Shown: piece by piece, positions 1 to 6,309 of the stretch | Layout of the letters: each line of letters starts with the position of its first letter | Position numbering within the stretch: the first letter of the stretch is position 1 | Assembly (NCBI GenBank): GCA_002687025.1 | Contig: NYZG01000206.1 | Coordinates: 1 to 10,560, forward strand | DNA length: 10,560 nt | Reading direction: 5' to 3' | Source of the DNA: Candidatus Poribacteria bacterium | GTDB lineage: Bacteria; Poribacteria; WGA-4E; GCA-2687025 | Translations under genes and position numbers: made by a program | The notes under the pieces: generated by a model | Told to the model about the DNA's origin: nothing | Databases searched by the model: none | What the model saw: only the letters and a program-made list of their open reading frames with translations

Positions 1-603
1 GCCCATGAAGGCCCCGGCGCAAAGGCCCATGCCCTCGTCTTCCTTGTTGGACGGAATGTGGAACATGTCGTCGCGCTGGTCGATCTCCGGCATCTGCTGG
101 GGGTACCGTACCGACAGGGACGTCAACCCCCCGAACTTCTCGTCCTCGGAGATGGCGTGTAGCTTCTCGATGGCCGGGAAGAACATCTTCTTCATGCCTA
201 CCTGCACGAACTTCCCCGTCTCTCGCTCGACGTCGATCATCTCGTCGATCTCGGCGAGGGAGCCCGCAGGCGGCTTCTCGATCCACGCGTGCGCGCCTGC
301 CCGCATGGCGTCCATGGCGATTCCGGGAAAGCGGGGCAGCCAGTTCTCGTCGTAGTTCGTAACGACGAAGACCGCGTCCAACTCCTCCTCGGCGAGCATC
401 GTCTGATGGTCGTCGTAGGCGCGCCGCGCCCCGAATTCGCGGGCGTACGTCTCGGCGCGTTCCCGCCGCACATCGCACACCGCGACGAGGTCGATGGGGG
501 CGTATCTCAGGGCGGGGTACACGTTTCGGAAGGAGTGACCGCCGCAGCCGACGAATCCGGCGCGAATCCGGTCGTCCCCGTGCTCGAACCCATACTGAAG
601 CAT
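1..603 (-). CDS. Gfo/Idh/MocA-family NAD(P)-dependent oxidoreductase, C-terminus cut by window edge
   Basis: Members of this family oxidise or reduce a hydroxyl or keto group of sugars, inositols or nucleotide sugars using NAD(P) in the cytoplasm. The 201 visible residues hold the N-terminal Rossmann fold. The dinucleotide loop GFVGCGGHS is at residues 16-24, the acidic end of beta-2 (VAVCDVRRE) at about 40-48, and the family signature EKPP at 109-112, whose Lys110 is the usual catalytic/cofactor lysine. The start of the alpha/beta C-terminal domain follows (VGMKKMFFPAIEKL, 135-148). Family members are usually 330-400 residues, so roughly half the protein is missing. The ATG at 603-601 was chosen because an AGGAGG lies 12 bases upstream; the GTG just before it is out of frame. 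It lies 54 bases downstream of the GT39 gene on the same strand, so the two are probably cotranscribed. The substrate cannot be told. WbpB (UDP-GlcNAcA 3-dehydrogenase) was considered because a WbpA-like gene is nearby, but the KKMFFPA region does not resemble WbpB as I remember it. Confidence 0.88.
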   Translation of the reverse strand, partial: MLQYGFEHGDDRIRAGFVGCGGHSFRNVYPALRYAPIDLVAVCDVRRERAETYAREFGARRAYDDHQTMLAEEELDAVFVVTNYDENWLPRFPGIAMDAMRAGAHAWIEKPPAGSLAEIDEMIDVERETGKFVQVGMKKMFFPAIEKLHAISEDEKFGGLTSLSVRYPQQMPEIDQRDDMFHIPSNKEDEGMGLCAGAFMG

Positions 604-615
604 GTGTGCACGTCG

Positions 616-621
616 CCTCCT
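616..621 (-). promoter_or_regulatory. Shine-Dalgarno site of the Gfo/Idh/MocA gene
   Basis: On the minus strand the bases read AGGAGG, a full match to the anti-Shine-Dalgarno core. There are 12 bases between it and the ATG at 603-601. The spacing is long, but this site decides the start and rules out the out-of-frame GTG at 609-607. Confidence 0.6.
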
Positions 622-657
622 GTGGTCGGCGCAGTATAGGAGCGGCCCAACAGGGGG

Positions 658-2256
658 TCAATCCGGCTGCACGATGCCCGCTGCCGTCTCGGGTGGCGCG
701 TACACCCGGATGTCGGGATGGAGGAGCGCGTTGAGCGGGAAGGGCGGCCGCAACCCGAGGAACGCCGCGTGACGCGCCCACGATGTCTCACGTGGCGCGA
801 ACCGCGCGACCTCGACGTACCGCAACGGGTCGCGCAGCGCCAGGTGTTCCTCCCCATCTCGGTAATGCGCGCGCGTCAGCGGGAAGAAGTCGTCTTCTCG
901 GAATGTGTCGGGCCGCAACTCGGCCGCGATCTGGGCGTCGGCTTCAAGGCGGGCCACGACCCGCAACTCGCCGCGGCCCGACGCGAGATCTTCGTCGTAT
1001 TGCGAGCGGGGATACAGCCACAACAGACGCGCGTCAGCACCGACGCGGGCAGCGCCGACGTTATGCTCAGCGCGGGTGTGACGGAGCCATGTTTCCGCTG
1101 TCTCGAAGGTCGACACGCCGGATTCGAGGGCGTTCAGGCCGAGGCACATCGCAGCGCCGTTGGCCAGCGCCGCCACGAGGGATATGCGCGCGGCGATCGC
1201 CCATCTCCCCGTGAGCGCCTCCAGACCCAGCGATGCGAGGATGAACAGCGGCGGGCACGCCATCAGCCAATGCCGTGGAAAGCTGAACCGGTGTGCGAGT
1301 ATTGCGCCGCCGCAGGCCGCTGCCCAGACCCAGACCCAGCGCTCCTCCTTGGCCCTGCCCGCCCATGCCGCGACGACAGCCGAGCCCCCGGCCACGAACA
1401 GCGACCCGCCTCCAAGGCACCAGACCGCGGCGGCGCCGTGCGCGGCGGCGTACGCGCGAATCGGGGCAGACGCGGTCGAGAAGACTCCGAAGTGGCCGCG
1501 CCCGTAGTGGCGCAGCTCGTACGCGAGACCCTCTAGCACGGGCCCAGCCCCCGGCGTGAGAGCGTCGCGGACGATATACGGGCAGCCCGCCACGAGCCCG
1601 CCCACCGCGCCCACCACAAGAAGCGCGAGCGAGCCGAGGCGCGGCCGGATTCCGCCCGCCGAGGGGATGACAAGCGCGGCCGCGACCGGCAGCACCGCGG
1701 CGGCCGGCGCCTTGAACGCAGCGCCCAGGCCCAGCGCGGCGCCCGCGAGCCCGGTAAGGACGTGTCGGCGGCGCGCGTCGCTGCCTGCCGCACGCGCGGC
1801 GATGTCCAGGCCCAGAAGCGCCATGGCGAGCGTCGGCACATCCACCAGGGCCAGGTTCGCCTCACCGGAGGCGAACCCGGGGCAAGCCGCGAGCAGAGCG
1901 GCGGGAATGCACGGCCGACGAACCAACCGTGAGGCCAGGCTGTACGCGACGACGAGGGCAGCGATCGCGAACGGAATCGTCAGCAATCGAGATACGACGA
2001 GCATATCGGGTTCGAGCGTGCTATTGGTTAAGCGAGTCGCCCACGCCAGGAGCCACGTCCACGGCGTACCGGGCCAGTGAAAGAGCCTCGGCGGCAGCCC
2101 TCGGCCGATGCGTGCGATGTCTTCGAGAACCAGGGCCTCACGCGGGTCGGGACGGGATGGGAGCGACAGGACGGCATGCACACGCCAAGCGGCCCACATC
2201 GCCAGAACGGCCCAGAGCGCTGTACGTGTGCTGATCCTGCCCGCGTATCTATGCAT
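658..2256 (-). CDS. GT39/ArnT-like polytopic membrane glycosyltransferase
   Basis: A probable GT-C fold enzyme that transfers a sugar from a polyprenyl-phosphate donor to a lipid, glycan or protein on the outer face of the cytoplasmic membrane. The 532-residue protein has about nine to eleven hydrophobic segments: near 12-31, 84-109, 139-156, 166-197, 208-229, 267-299, 307-322, 331-349 and 356-374. A soluble C-terminal part of about 155 residues follows. The first outer loop has the family layout: acidic residues just after TM1 (Asp37, Glu40), then LEDIARIGRGL and an HWPGTPWTW stretch like the HxPP segment of PMT/ArnT relatives. GLGAAFKAPA (177-186) matches the conserved TM with a Lys-Xaa-Pro turn. 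I chose the ATG at 2256 because TM1 follows within 11 residues and AGGA lies just upstream. The longer GTG form from 2379 adds 41 non-membrane residues and has no Shine-Dalgarno site. It is divergent from the polysaccharide operon. Donor and acceptor are unknown; family assignment rests on topology and motifs. Confidence 0.8.
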   Translation of the reverse strand: MHRYAGRISTRTALWAVLAMWAAWRVHAVLSLPSRPDPREALVLEDIARIGRGLPPRLFHWPGTPWTWLLAWATRLTNSTLEPDMLVVSRLLTIPFAIAALVVAYSLASRLVRRPCIPAALLAACPGFASGEANLALVDVPTLAMALLGLDIAARAAGSDARRRHVLTGLAGAALGLGAAFKAPAAAVLPVAAALVIPSAGGIRPRLGSLALLVVGAVGGLVAGCPYIVRDALTPGAGPVLEGLAYELRHYGRGHFGVFSTASAPIRAYAAAHGAAAVWCLGGGSLFVAGGSAVVAAWAGRAKEERWVWVWAAACGGAILAHRFSFPRHWLMACPPLFILASLGLEALTGRWAIAARISLVAALANGAAMCLGLNALESGVSTFETAETWLRHTRAEHNVGAARVGADARLLWLYPRSQYDEDLASGRGELRVVARLEADAQIAAELRPDTFREDDFFPLTRAHYRDGEEHLALRDPLRYVEVARFAPRETSWARHAAFLGLRPPFPLNALLHPDIRVYAPPETAAGIVQPD

Positions 2257-2300
2257 GGGTCCTATGTACGCGTGTGCAGGGCATCCAGAGACCGCCTCAA

Positions 2301-2325
2301 GCAGGGGCCGGCCGGCGCCGCCTGC
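2301..2325. repeat. GC-rich imperfect hairpin
   Basis: GCAGG (2301-2305) and CCTGC (2321-2325) are inverted and enclose the GC-only palindromic core GGCCGGCC and its flanks. If GT39 transcription starts further upstream on the minus strand, this would form a stem in its 5' leader. There is no T-tract, so an intrinsic terminator is unlikely. It could be a chance product of high GC content. Confidence 0.35.
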
Positions 2326-2434
2326 GCCACCAACCCGTCCTTGCGTTTGGGCCCCTCGGATGGTATCGTGCGGCGTCACCGAATGCTTGGGATGCGCGCG
2401 AGGCGACGCCGAACGGACGAGGGATATTGGGGAG

Positions 2435-2493
2435 ATACACGCCGCAATCAGCGTGTATACTGTTTACTGTTCCGTCGGTTGGGTATACACACG
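2435..2493. promoter_or_regulatory. Three-armed inverted repeat, possible operator or leader switch
   Basis: Arm A is ATACACGC (2435-2442), arm B is GCGTGTATAC (2451-2460) and arm C is GTATACAC (2483-2490). A and B form a perfect 8-base-pair inverted repeat with an 8-base loop. B and C share a perfect 8-base-pair inverted repeat (GTGTATAC/GTATACAC) with a 22-base spacer. Arm B can therefore pair with only one partner at a time. The arms cover the two best -10-like hexamers of the rightward operon and end about 50 bases before its ATG. Such a layout fits a set of operator half-sites for a dimeric regulator, or alternative RNA hairpins. Which one cannot be told from sequence. Confidence 0.45.
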
Positions 2494-2542
2494 TGGGGAC
2501 ACCTGTGGGCGATATAGGTTCGTCGCCGGTGGAAGGTAAGCG

Positions 2543-3850
2543 ATGGCGGTAGACAGCGCCGACCTTAGCAGACGCGTCACCGGCCGCCAGGCTTCCGTAG
2601 GGGTAGTGGGGCTCGGATACGTCGGCTTACCGCTGCTTGTGCGCGCAGCCACCGCAGGGCATCCCACCGTCGGCCTGGACGTGGACCGATGGAAGCTCGG
2701 CCAGCTTCGGCGGGGCCTCTCGTACGTCGAGGATGTTTCCGATGCCGTCATGACGGCCCTGGCCGCGTCCGACGACGTGACCCTCACGGAAGATGCCGTC
2801 GCACTCGCCGATGTCGATGTCGTCCATATATGCGTGCAGACACCGGTACACAAGGCGACAAAGGAACCCAACCTCGAGTTCCTGCTGAGCGCGATGGACG
2901 ACGTGGCGCTCCACGCGCGCGCCGGCCAGCTCATCATCGTTGAGAGTACGACATATCCCGGCGCCACCGAGGAACTTCTGTGCGCTCGCCTCTCCGACCG
3001 CGGATTGGTCGTTGGGGAGGATGTGTTCGTCGCGTTCTCACCTGAGCGCGTGGACCCCGCGAACAAGACGCATGACCTGTCCAACACGCCGAAGGTCGTC
3101 GGAGGGGTGACCGAGCGGTGCACGGACTTGGCCTGCGCCTACTATGGCGCTCTCGTTGAGACGGTCGTGCCGGTCTCCTCGACAAGTACCGCGGAAATGG
3201 TGAAGCTCCTCGAGAACACCTTCCGCGCCGTCAACATCGCGCTGGTCAACGAGATCGCCCAGGTGTGCCACGCTCTCGATATCGACGTGTGGGAGGTCAT
3301 CGACGCCGCGGCAACGAAGCCGTTCGGATTCATGCCACACTTTCCCGGAGCCGGCGTAGGAGGCGACTGCATCCCAGCAGACCCCCACTACCTTGCGTGG
3401 AAGGCCCGCATGCGCGGCGTGCCGTGCCGTCTGACGGAATTGGCGCAGCAGATCAACCGAGACATGCCGGAATACGTCGTGCAACGCGTGTCCGACGCGT
3501 TGGGGCGCCCGGTGGACGGCGCGTCGATCCTGCTCGTGGGCGTGGCCTACAAGCCCGATGTGCAGGACATGCGCGAGTCGCCCTCTTGGGAGGTGGCCAA
3601 GCGGCTTCACGGTCGCAGGGCGCGCGTGGCGTACCACGATCCGCACATTCCCGAGGCCCGGCTGAACGGCGCGGTGCTGAAGTCAGAGGCGCTATCGCCC
3701 GGCCTCCTGCGGGACGCAGACTGCGTACTGGTGCTCACACCCCACGGCGGAATCGACTACGACATGATCCAGACGCACTCGCGCCTGGTCGTGGACACGA
3801 AGAACGTGCTCGCCCCGGGCGGCGTGACCGAAGGCGTCGTGCGGCTGTAA
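2543..3850 (+). CDS. UDP-(N-acetyl)hexosamine 6-dehydrogenase, WbpA/WecC-type nucleotide-sugar dehydrogenase
   Basis: Cytoplasmic enzyme that oxidises C6 of a UDP-hexose or UDP-N-acetylhexosamine twice with NAD+ to give the uronic acid used in polysaccharide. The 435 residues cover the whole family. The Rossmann loop GLGYVGLP is at 23-30, HICVQTP at 95-101, ESTTYPG at 134-140 and FSPERVDP at 165-172. The central-domain helix EMVKLLENTFR is at 218-228 with catalytic Lys221. The active-site segment PGAGVGGDCIPADP (268-281) carries the nucleophile Cys276. The C-terminal domain has GVAYKPDVQDMRESP at 333-347. The PFGFMPHFPG stretch followed by CIPADPHYL resembles WbpA-type UDP-GlcNAc dehydrogenases more than UDP-glucose dehydrogenases, which have GGSCFPKD. 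The residue before Cys276 is Asp, where His (GGHC) is usual in that group. The ATG has GGAAGG six bases upstream. It is the first gene of the rightward set, directly after the divergent control region. The exact substrate (GlcNAc, ManNAc, GalNAc or Glc) is inferred, not shown. Confidence 0.93.
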   Translation: MAVDSADLSRRVTGRQASVGVVGLGYVGLPLLVRAATAGHPTVGLDVDRWKLGQLRRGLSYVEDVSDAVMTALAASDDVTLTEDAVALADVDVVHICVQTPVHKATKEPNLEFLLSAMDDVALHARAGQLIIVESTTYPGATEELLCARLSDRGLVVGEDVFVAFSPERVDPANKTHDLSNTPKVVGGVTERCTDLACAYYGALVETVVPVSSTSTAEMVKLLENTFRAVNIALVNEIAQVCHALDIDVWEVIDAAATKPFGFMPHFPGAGVGGDCIPADPHYLAWKARMRGVPCRLTELAQQINRDMPEYVVQRVSDALGRPVDGASILLVGVAYKPDVQDMRESPSWEVAKRLHGRRARVAYHDPHIPEARLNGAVLKSEALSPGLLRDADCVLVLTPHGGIDYDMIQTHSRLVVDTKNVLAPGGVTEGVVRL

Positions 3851-3907
3851 CAGCACGCGCTAGCGTTCCGCCATCCCAACAGGCACGCCCAACACAGGCA
3901 CGAACGC

Positions 3908-5095
3908 GTGGCGTCAACTCACACCCCCTCGAACGCATCGGACGCCCCGTCGGATCACCGTCCTCTGCGGGTCCTCAACTGCACGCACAGAAGCCACATA
4001 GGCGGCGCGCAGCGCCGTATCATGTGGGTCGCCGGCCCGTTGCGCGACGCGGCAATCGAGACGCAGGTCGCGTTTCCAGATGATTCGCACGACGAGTTCG
4101 CACAGGAACTGACTGCCGCGGGGATCGAATTCCTGCGCGCGCCGATGCCGCCTATACGCAAGAGCGGCGTGTCCGTCGCGCTGTTCATTCTGACGCTCCC
4201 GTTCGTCGTTGCCGTCTTCGCGCTCGCCATGGCCAGACGTCGCGTGGACCTCGTGCACGTCAACGGAGTGACGAACTTGGCGCCGCTGCTGGGGGCGCTC
4301 GTAGCGCGTCGACGCGTCGTCTGGCATCTGAACGACACGCTGACCCCGCGTTCCTTTGTGCGGGCCGTCATGCCCCTCATGCGCCTACGCGCCGTGCGCG
4401 TCGTCGTCGCGGCCGACGCCATCACAGAACGGTACGGACTTGTCGGACGCGCCGCGCCGGTACGCACGCTGCCCGCGCCGTCCCCGCCGGATGCCGGCGA
4501 CGGGGAGCCCGCAGACGTGGCAGCAGTCGGCATTCCGCCCGACGCTCCCGTCATTGGTTTCGTGGGGAACATCATCGAGCCGAAGGGCTGCTCCGACTTC
4601 ATACGAGCCGTCGATCCAGTCCTTCGAGATCGCCCCGACGCGCACGCGGTCATCATCGGCGGCGCACTCAACACGCAGCCACGCTACGCGACGCGGTTCG
4701 CGGAGGACGTCGCCGCTATGGCGTGCGCCGACCGGGTGCACATGCTGGGCGCGCGGTCGGACGTCCCCCAGTGGATGCGCCGCATGGACGTCTTTGTCTT
4801 GGCGTCCCACACCGAGGCGTGTCCGATCGTGTTGCTCGAGGCCATGCAGGCCGGTGTGCCGTGCGTAGCAACGCGCGTGGGCGATGTGGAGCGGATGCTT
4901 GAGGGAATCCCAGCGCCCACCGTCGACCCGCAGGACGTGCCGGGCCTGCGCAAAGGCATCGAGCACTTGCTGGACCTAGCTCCATCGTCACGAGCAGCCC
5001 TGTCAGCGGCCTTCCGGCGGCGCGTCCACGAGCGCTACTCGCTGGCGGCCGTCGCCCAGGCGCATCTCGAGGTGTACCGCCACGCCTGCGAGTGA
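3908..5095 (+). CDS. GT4-family glycosyltransferase (GT-B fold)
   Basis: Retaining glycosyltransferase that should add a sugar from a nucleotide-sugar donor to a growing lipid-linked oligosaccharide on the cytoplasmic membrane face. In the 395 residues the N-terminal domain opens with RVLNCTHRSHIGGAQRR (21-37), where GGAQ is the usual acceptor-side glycine loop. A hydrophobic stretch at 88-107 probably sits on the membrane. The C-terminal donor domain has GFVGNIIEPKG (217-227) with the phosphate-binding Lys226, and the EX7E signature EACPIVLLEAMQAGVP (303-318) with Glu303 and Glu311. The start is a GTG with no clear Shine-Dalgarno site. It is the first usable start after the previous gene's stop, which lies in the same frame, and the fold begins only at about residue 18, so the true start is uncertain by a few codons. 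The gap to the dehydrogenase is 57 bases, so cotranscription is likely. Donor and acceptor unknown. Confidence 0.88.
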   Translation: MASTHTPSNASDAPSDHRPLRVLNCTHRSHIGGAQRRIMWVAGPLRDAAIETQVAFPDDSHDEFAQELTAAGIEFLRAPMPPIRKSGVSVALFILTLPFVVAVFALAMARRRVDLVHVNGVTNLAPLLGALVARRRVVWHLNDTLTPRSFVRAVMPLMRLRAVRVVVAADAITERYGLVGRAAPVRTLPAPSPPDAGDGEPADVAAVGIPPDAPVIGFVGNIIEPKGCSDFIRAVDPVLRDRPDAHAVIIGGALNTQPRYATRFAEDVAAMACADRVHMLGARSDVPQWMRRMDVFVLASHTEACPIVLLEAMQAGVPCVATRVGDVERMLEGIPAPTVDPQDVPGLRKGIEHLLDLAPSSRAALSAAFRRRVHERYSLAAVAQAHLEVYRHACE

Positions 5096-5123
5096 AACAC
5101 CGTTCCCGCGCCGCGCCCGATTC

Positions 5124-5152
5124 TTGAAGGCCCACATCGCAACGGCTACCAT
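5124..5152 (+). promoter_or_regulatory. Candidate internal sigma-70-type promoter before the epimerase gene
   Basis: TTGAAG (5124-5129) and TACCAT (5147-5152) each match four of six consensus bases and are exactly 17 bases apart. Transcription would begin near 5159 and leave a leader of about 58 bases before the GTG at 5217. The TTG of this -35 element is also the far-upstream alternative start of the epimerase frame. The call is weak because such four-of-six pairs are common by chance. Confidence 0.3.
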
Positions 5153-5202
5153 ACCGTCGAGCCGCAACACAGGCGGGCCGCGCTACGGGCAGCTCGCGCC
5201 AC

Positions 5203-5208
5203 AGGGGA
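5203..5208 (+). promoter_or_regulatory. Shine-Dalgarno site deciding the epimerase start
   Basis: AGGGGA lies eight bases before the GTG at 5217-5219. This supports GTG over the in-frame TTG at 5124, which has no purine-rich site at the right distance and would add 31 residues ahead of the Rossmann fold. Confidence 0.5.
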
Positions 5209-5216
5209 ACACGCCG

Positions 5217-6275
5217 GTGTCCGCGCGTAGCGAGTGCATCATCGTCACCGGGTCGGCGGGTCTCATCGGGTCCGAGGCGTCGGAGTATTTCAGCAGCGCG
5301 GGGTGGCGAGTCGTCGGCATCGACAACAACATGCGGGCGGACTTCTTCGGCCCTCGTGGCGACACCACTTGGAACCTCCAGCGGCTGAAGCAGAACGCCC
5401 CGACCTACGAGCACCAGGCCGTCGACATCCGCGACCGGCAGGCGGTGCTCGATCTTCTCGCCGCCGTGAAGCCGAACGCGGTGATCCACGCCGCCGCCCA
5501 GCCCTCACACGATCTCGCGGCGCAGCGACCATTCGACGACTTCGACGTGAACGCGGGCGGCACACTGAACCTATTGGAAGCGACGCGCCGCCACGCCCCC
5601 GAATCCCCATTCGTCTTCCTCAGCACGAACAAGGTGTACGGCGACGCGCCGAACGACCTCCCTCTCGTCGAGCAGGAGACGCGCTGGGAATACGGCGACG
5701 AGGCCGATTACCACGGCATCGACGAGCACTGCGCGACCGACCAGGTGTTGCACTCTCTGTTCGGCGCGTCCAAGCTCGCAGCCGATGTTCTCGTGCAGGA
5801 GTATGGACGCTACTTCGACATGCCGACCGCCTGCTTCCGCGGCGGGTGCTTGACCGGGCCGAACCACAGCGGCGTGGAGTTGCACGGGTTCCTGTCGTAT
5901 CTCGTCAAGACGGCCGTCGAGGGCAGGGCTTACACCGTCTTTGGCTACAAGGGAAAGCAGGTCCGCGACCAGATATACAGCGGCGATGTCGTGCGCGCGT
6001 GCGAGGCGTTCATACACGCTCCCCGGAGCGGGGCCGTCTACAATATGGGCGGAGGCCGCGAGAACAGCGCGTCCATCCTCGAGTGCTTCGCGCGTATCAC
6101 GGAACTCCTCGGCTGCGACGTGGCATACGACTACACCGACGAGAACCGCACGGGCGACCATATATGCTACATCAGCGACACGCGGCGGTTCCGAGCCGAC
6201 TACCCATCGTGGTCCACCACGAAATCACTCGACGACATGATCGTAGAGATCGCGGACGCGAGTCGGGCCGCCTAG
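5217..6275 (+). CDS. Extended SDR, CDP-paratose (tyvelose) 2-epimerase-like nucleotide-sugar epimerase
   Basis: NAD-dependent nucleotide-sugar epimerase or dehydratase of the extended short-chain dehydrogenase family, soluble and cytoplasmic. Counting from the GTG start (352 residues): the NAD loop TGSAGLIG is at 11-18, GIDNNMRADFFG at 34-45 marks the end of beta-2, HAAAQPSHD is at 91-99, and FLSTNKVYGD (134-143) holds catalytic Ser136. FGASKLAAD (182-190) holds Lys186. VFGYKGKQVRDQIYSGDV is at 241-258, and YNMGGGRENSASILE at 275-289 is followed by NRTGDHICYISDTRRF (310-325). The last blocks strongly recall RfbE/Tyv-like CDP-paratose 2-epimerases and their relatives. The usual catalytic Tyr of YxxxK is Phe182. 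No genes for making CDP-paratose (RfbF/G/H/S type) are in the window, so the real substrate may be a different nucleotide sugar. It sits 121 bases after the GT4 gene and 34 bases before the WcaI-like gene. An in-frame TTG at 5124 is the longer alternative start. Confidence 0.88.
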   Translation: MSARSECIIVTGSAGLIGSEASEYFSSAGWRVVGIDNNMRADFFGPRGDTTWNLQRLKQNAPTYEHQAVDIRDRQAVLDLLAAVKPNAVIHAAAQPSHDLAAQRPFDDFDVNAGGTLNLLEATRRHAPESPFVFLSTNKVYGDAPNDLPLVEQETRWEYGDEADYHGIDEHCATDQVLHSLFGASKLAADVLVQEYGRYFDMPTACFRGGCLTGPNHSGVELHGFLSYLVKTAVEGRAYTVFGYKGKQVRDQIYSGDVVRACEAFIHAPRSGAVYNMGGGRENSASILECFARITELLGCDVAYDYTDENRTGDHICYISDTRRFRADYPSWSTTKSLDDMIVEIADASRAA

Positions 6276-6308
6276 GCGACCGACCCACGTCGCCCATCGG
6301 CGACCGAC
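6275..6308 (+). repeat. 10-base direct repeat with internal complementary arm
   Basis: GGCGACCGAC occurs at 6275-6284 and again at 6299-6308, just before the ATG at 6310. GTCGCC (6289-6294) between them can pair with GGCGAC of either copy, with an 8-base loop to the first. The second copy lies where the ribosome site should be, and no standard Shine-Dalgarno sequence is present. It may influence translation of the next gene, or be a small duplication with no role. Confidence 0.35.
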
Positions 6309-6309
6309 G

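Larger units (their letters stand above)
2257..2542. other. Divergent intergenic control region
   Basis: This 286-base stretch separates the leftward GT39 gene from the rightward polysaccharide operon and must hold promoters for both. It carries a GC-rich hairpin on the GT39 side and a cluster of ATACAC/GTGTAT arms on the operon side. TATACT (2456-2461) and TATACA (2484-2489) look like -10 hexamers. The second has TTTACT (2463-2468) 15 bases upstream as a weak -35. No hexamer pair is convincing on the minus strand. GGAAGG (2531-2536), six bases before the ATG at 2543, is the ribosome site of the dehydrogenase gene. I see no credible small ORF. Confidence 0.55.

Noticed and set aside
1..603. 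Identification of the Gfo/Idh/MocA protein as WbpB, partner of the WbpA-like dehydrogenase
   Set aside because: Attractive by context, but the gene is on the opposite strand, and the visible middle region does not resemble WbpB as I know it. The C-terminal half is missing.
507..857. Minus-strand open frame overlapping the start of the Gfo/Idh gene
   Set aside because: Overlaps two well-supported genes out of frame, and its composition is that of a shadow.
718..1536. Plus-strand open frame of 272 codons opposite the GT39 gene
   Set aside because: Lacks any recognisable motif and is rich in Arg, as expected of an antisense shadow of GC-rich membrane-protein codons.
2257..2379. N-terminal extension of the GT39 protein from a GTG at 2379
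   Set aside because: No Shine-Dalgarno site; the added 41 residues are Gly/Ala/Arg-rich with no membrane segment, and the ATG at 2256 sits just before TM1.
3265..4083. Plus-strand open frame of 272 codons spanning the dehydrogenase and GT4 junction
   Set aside because: It is in a different frame from two clear genes, crosses their boundary and is almost entirely Arg, Ala, Pro and Gly.
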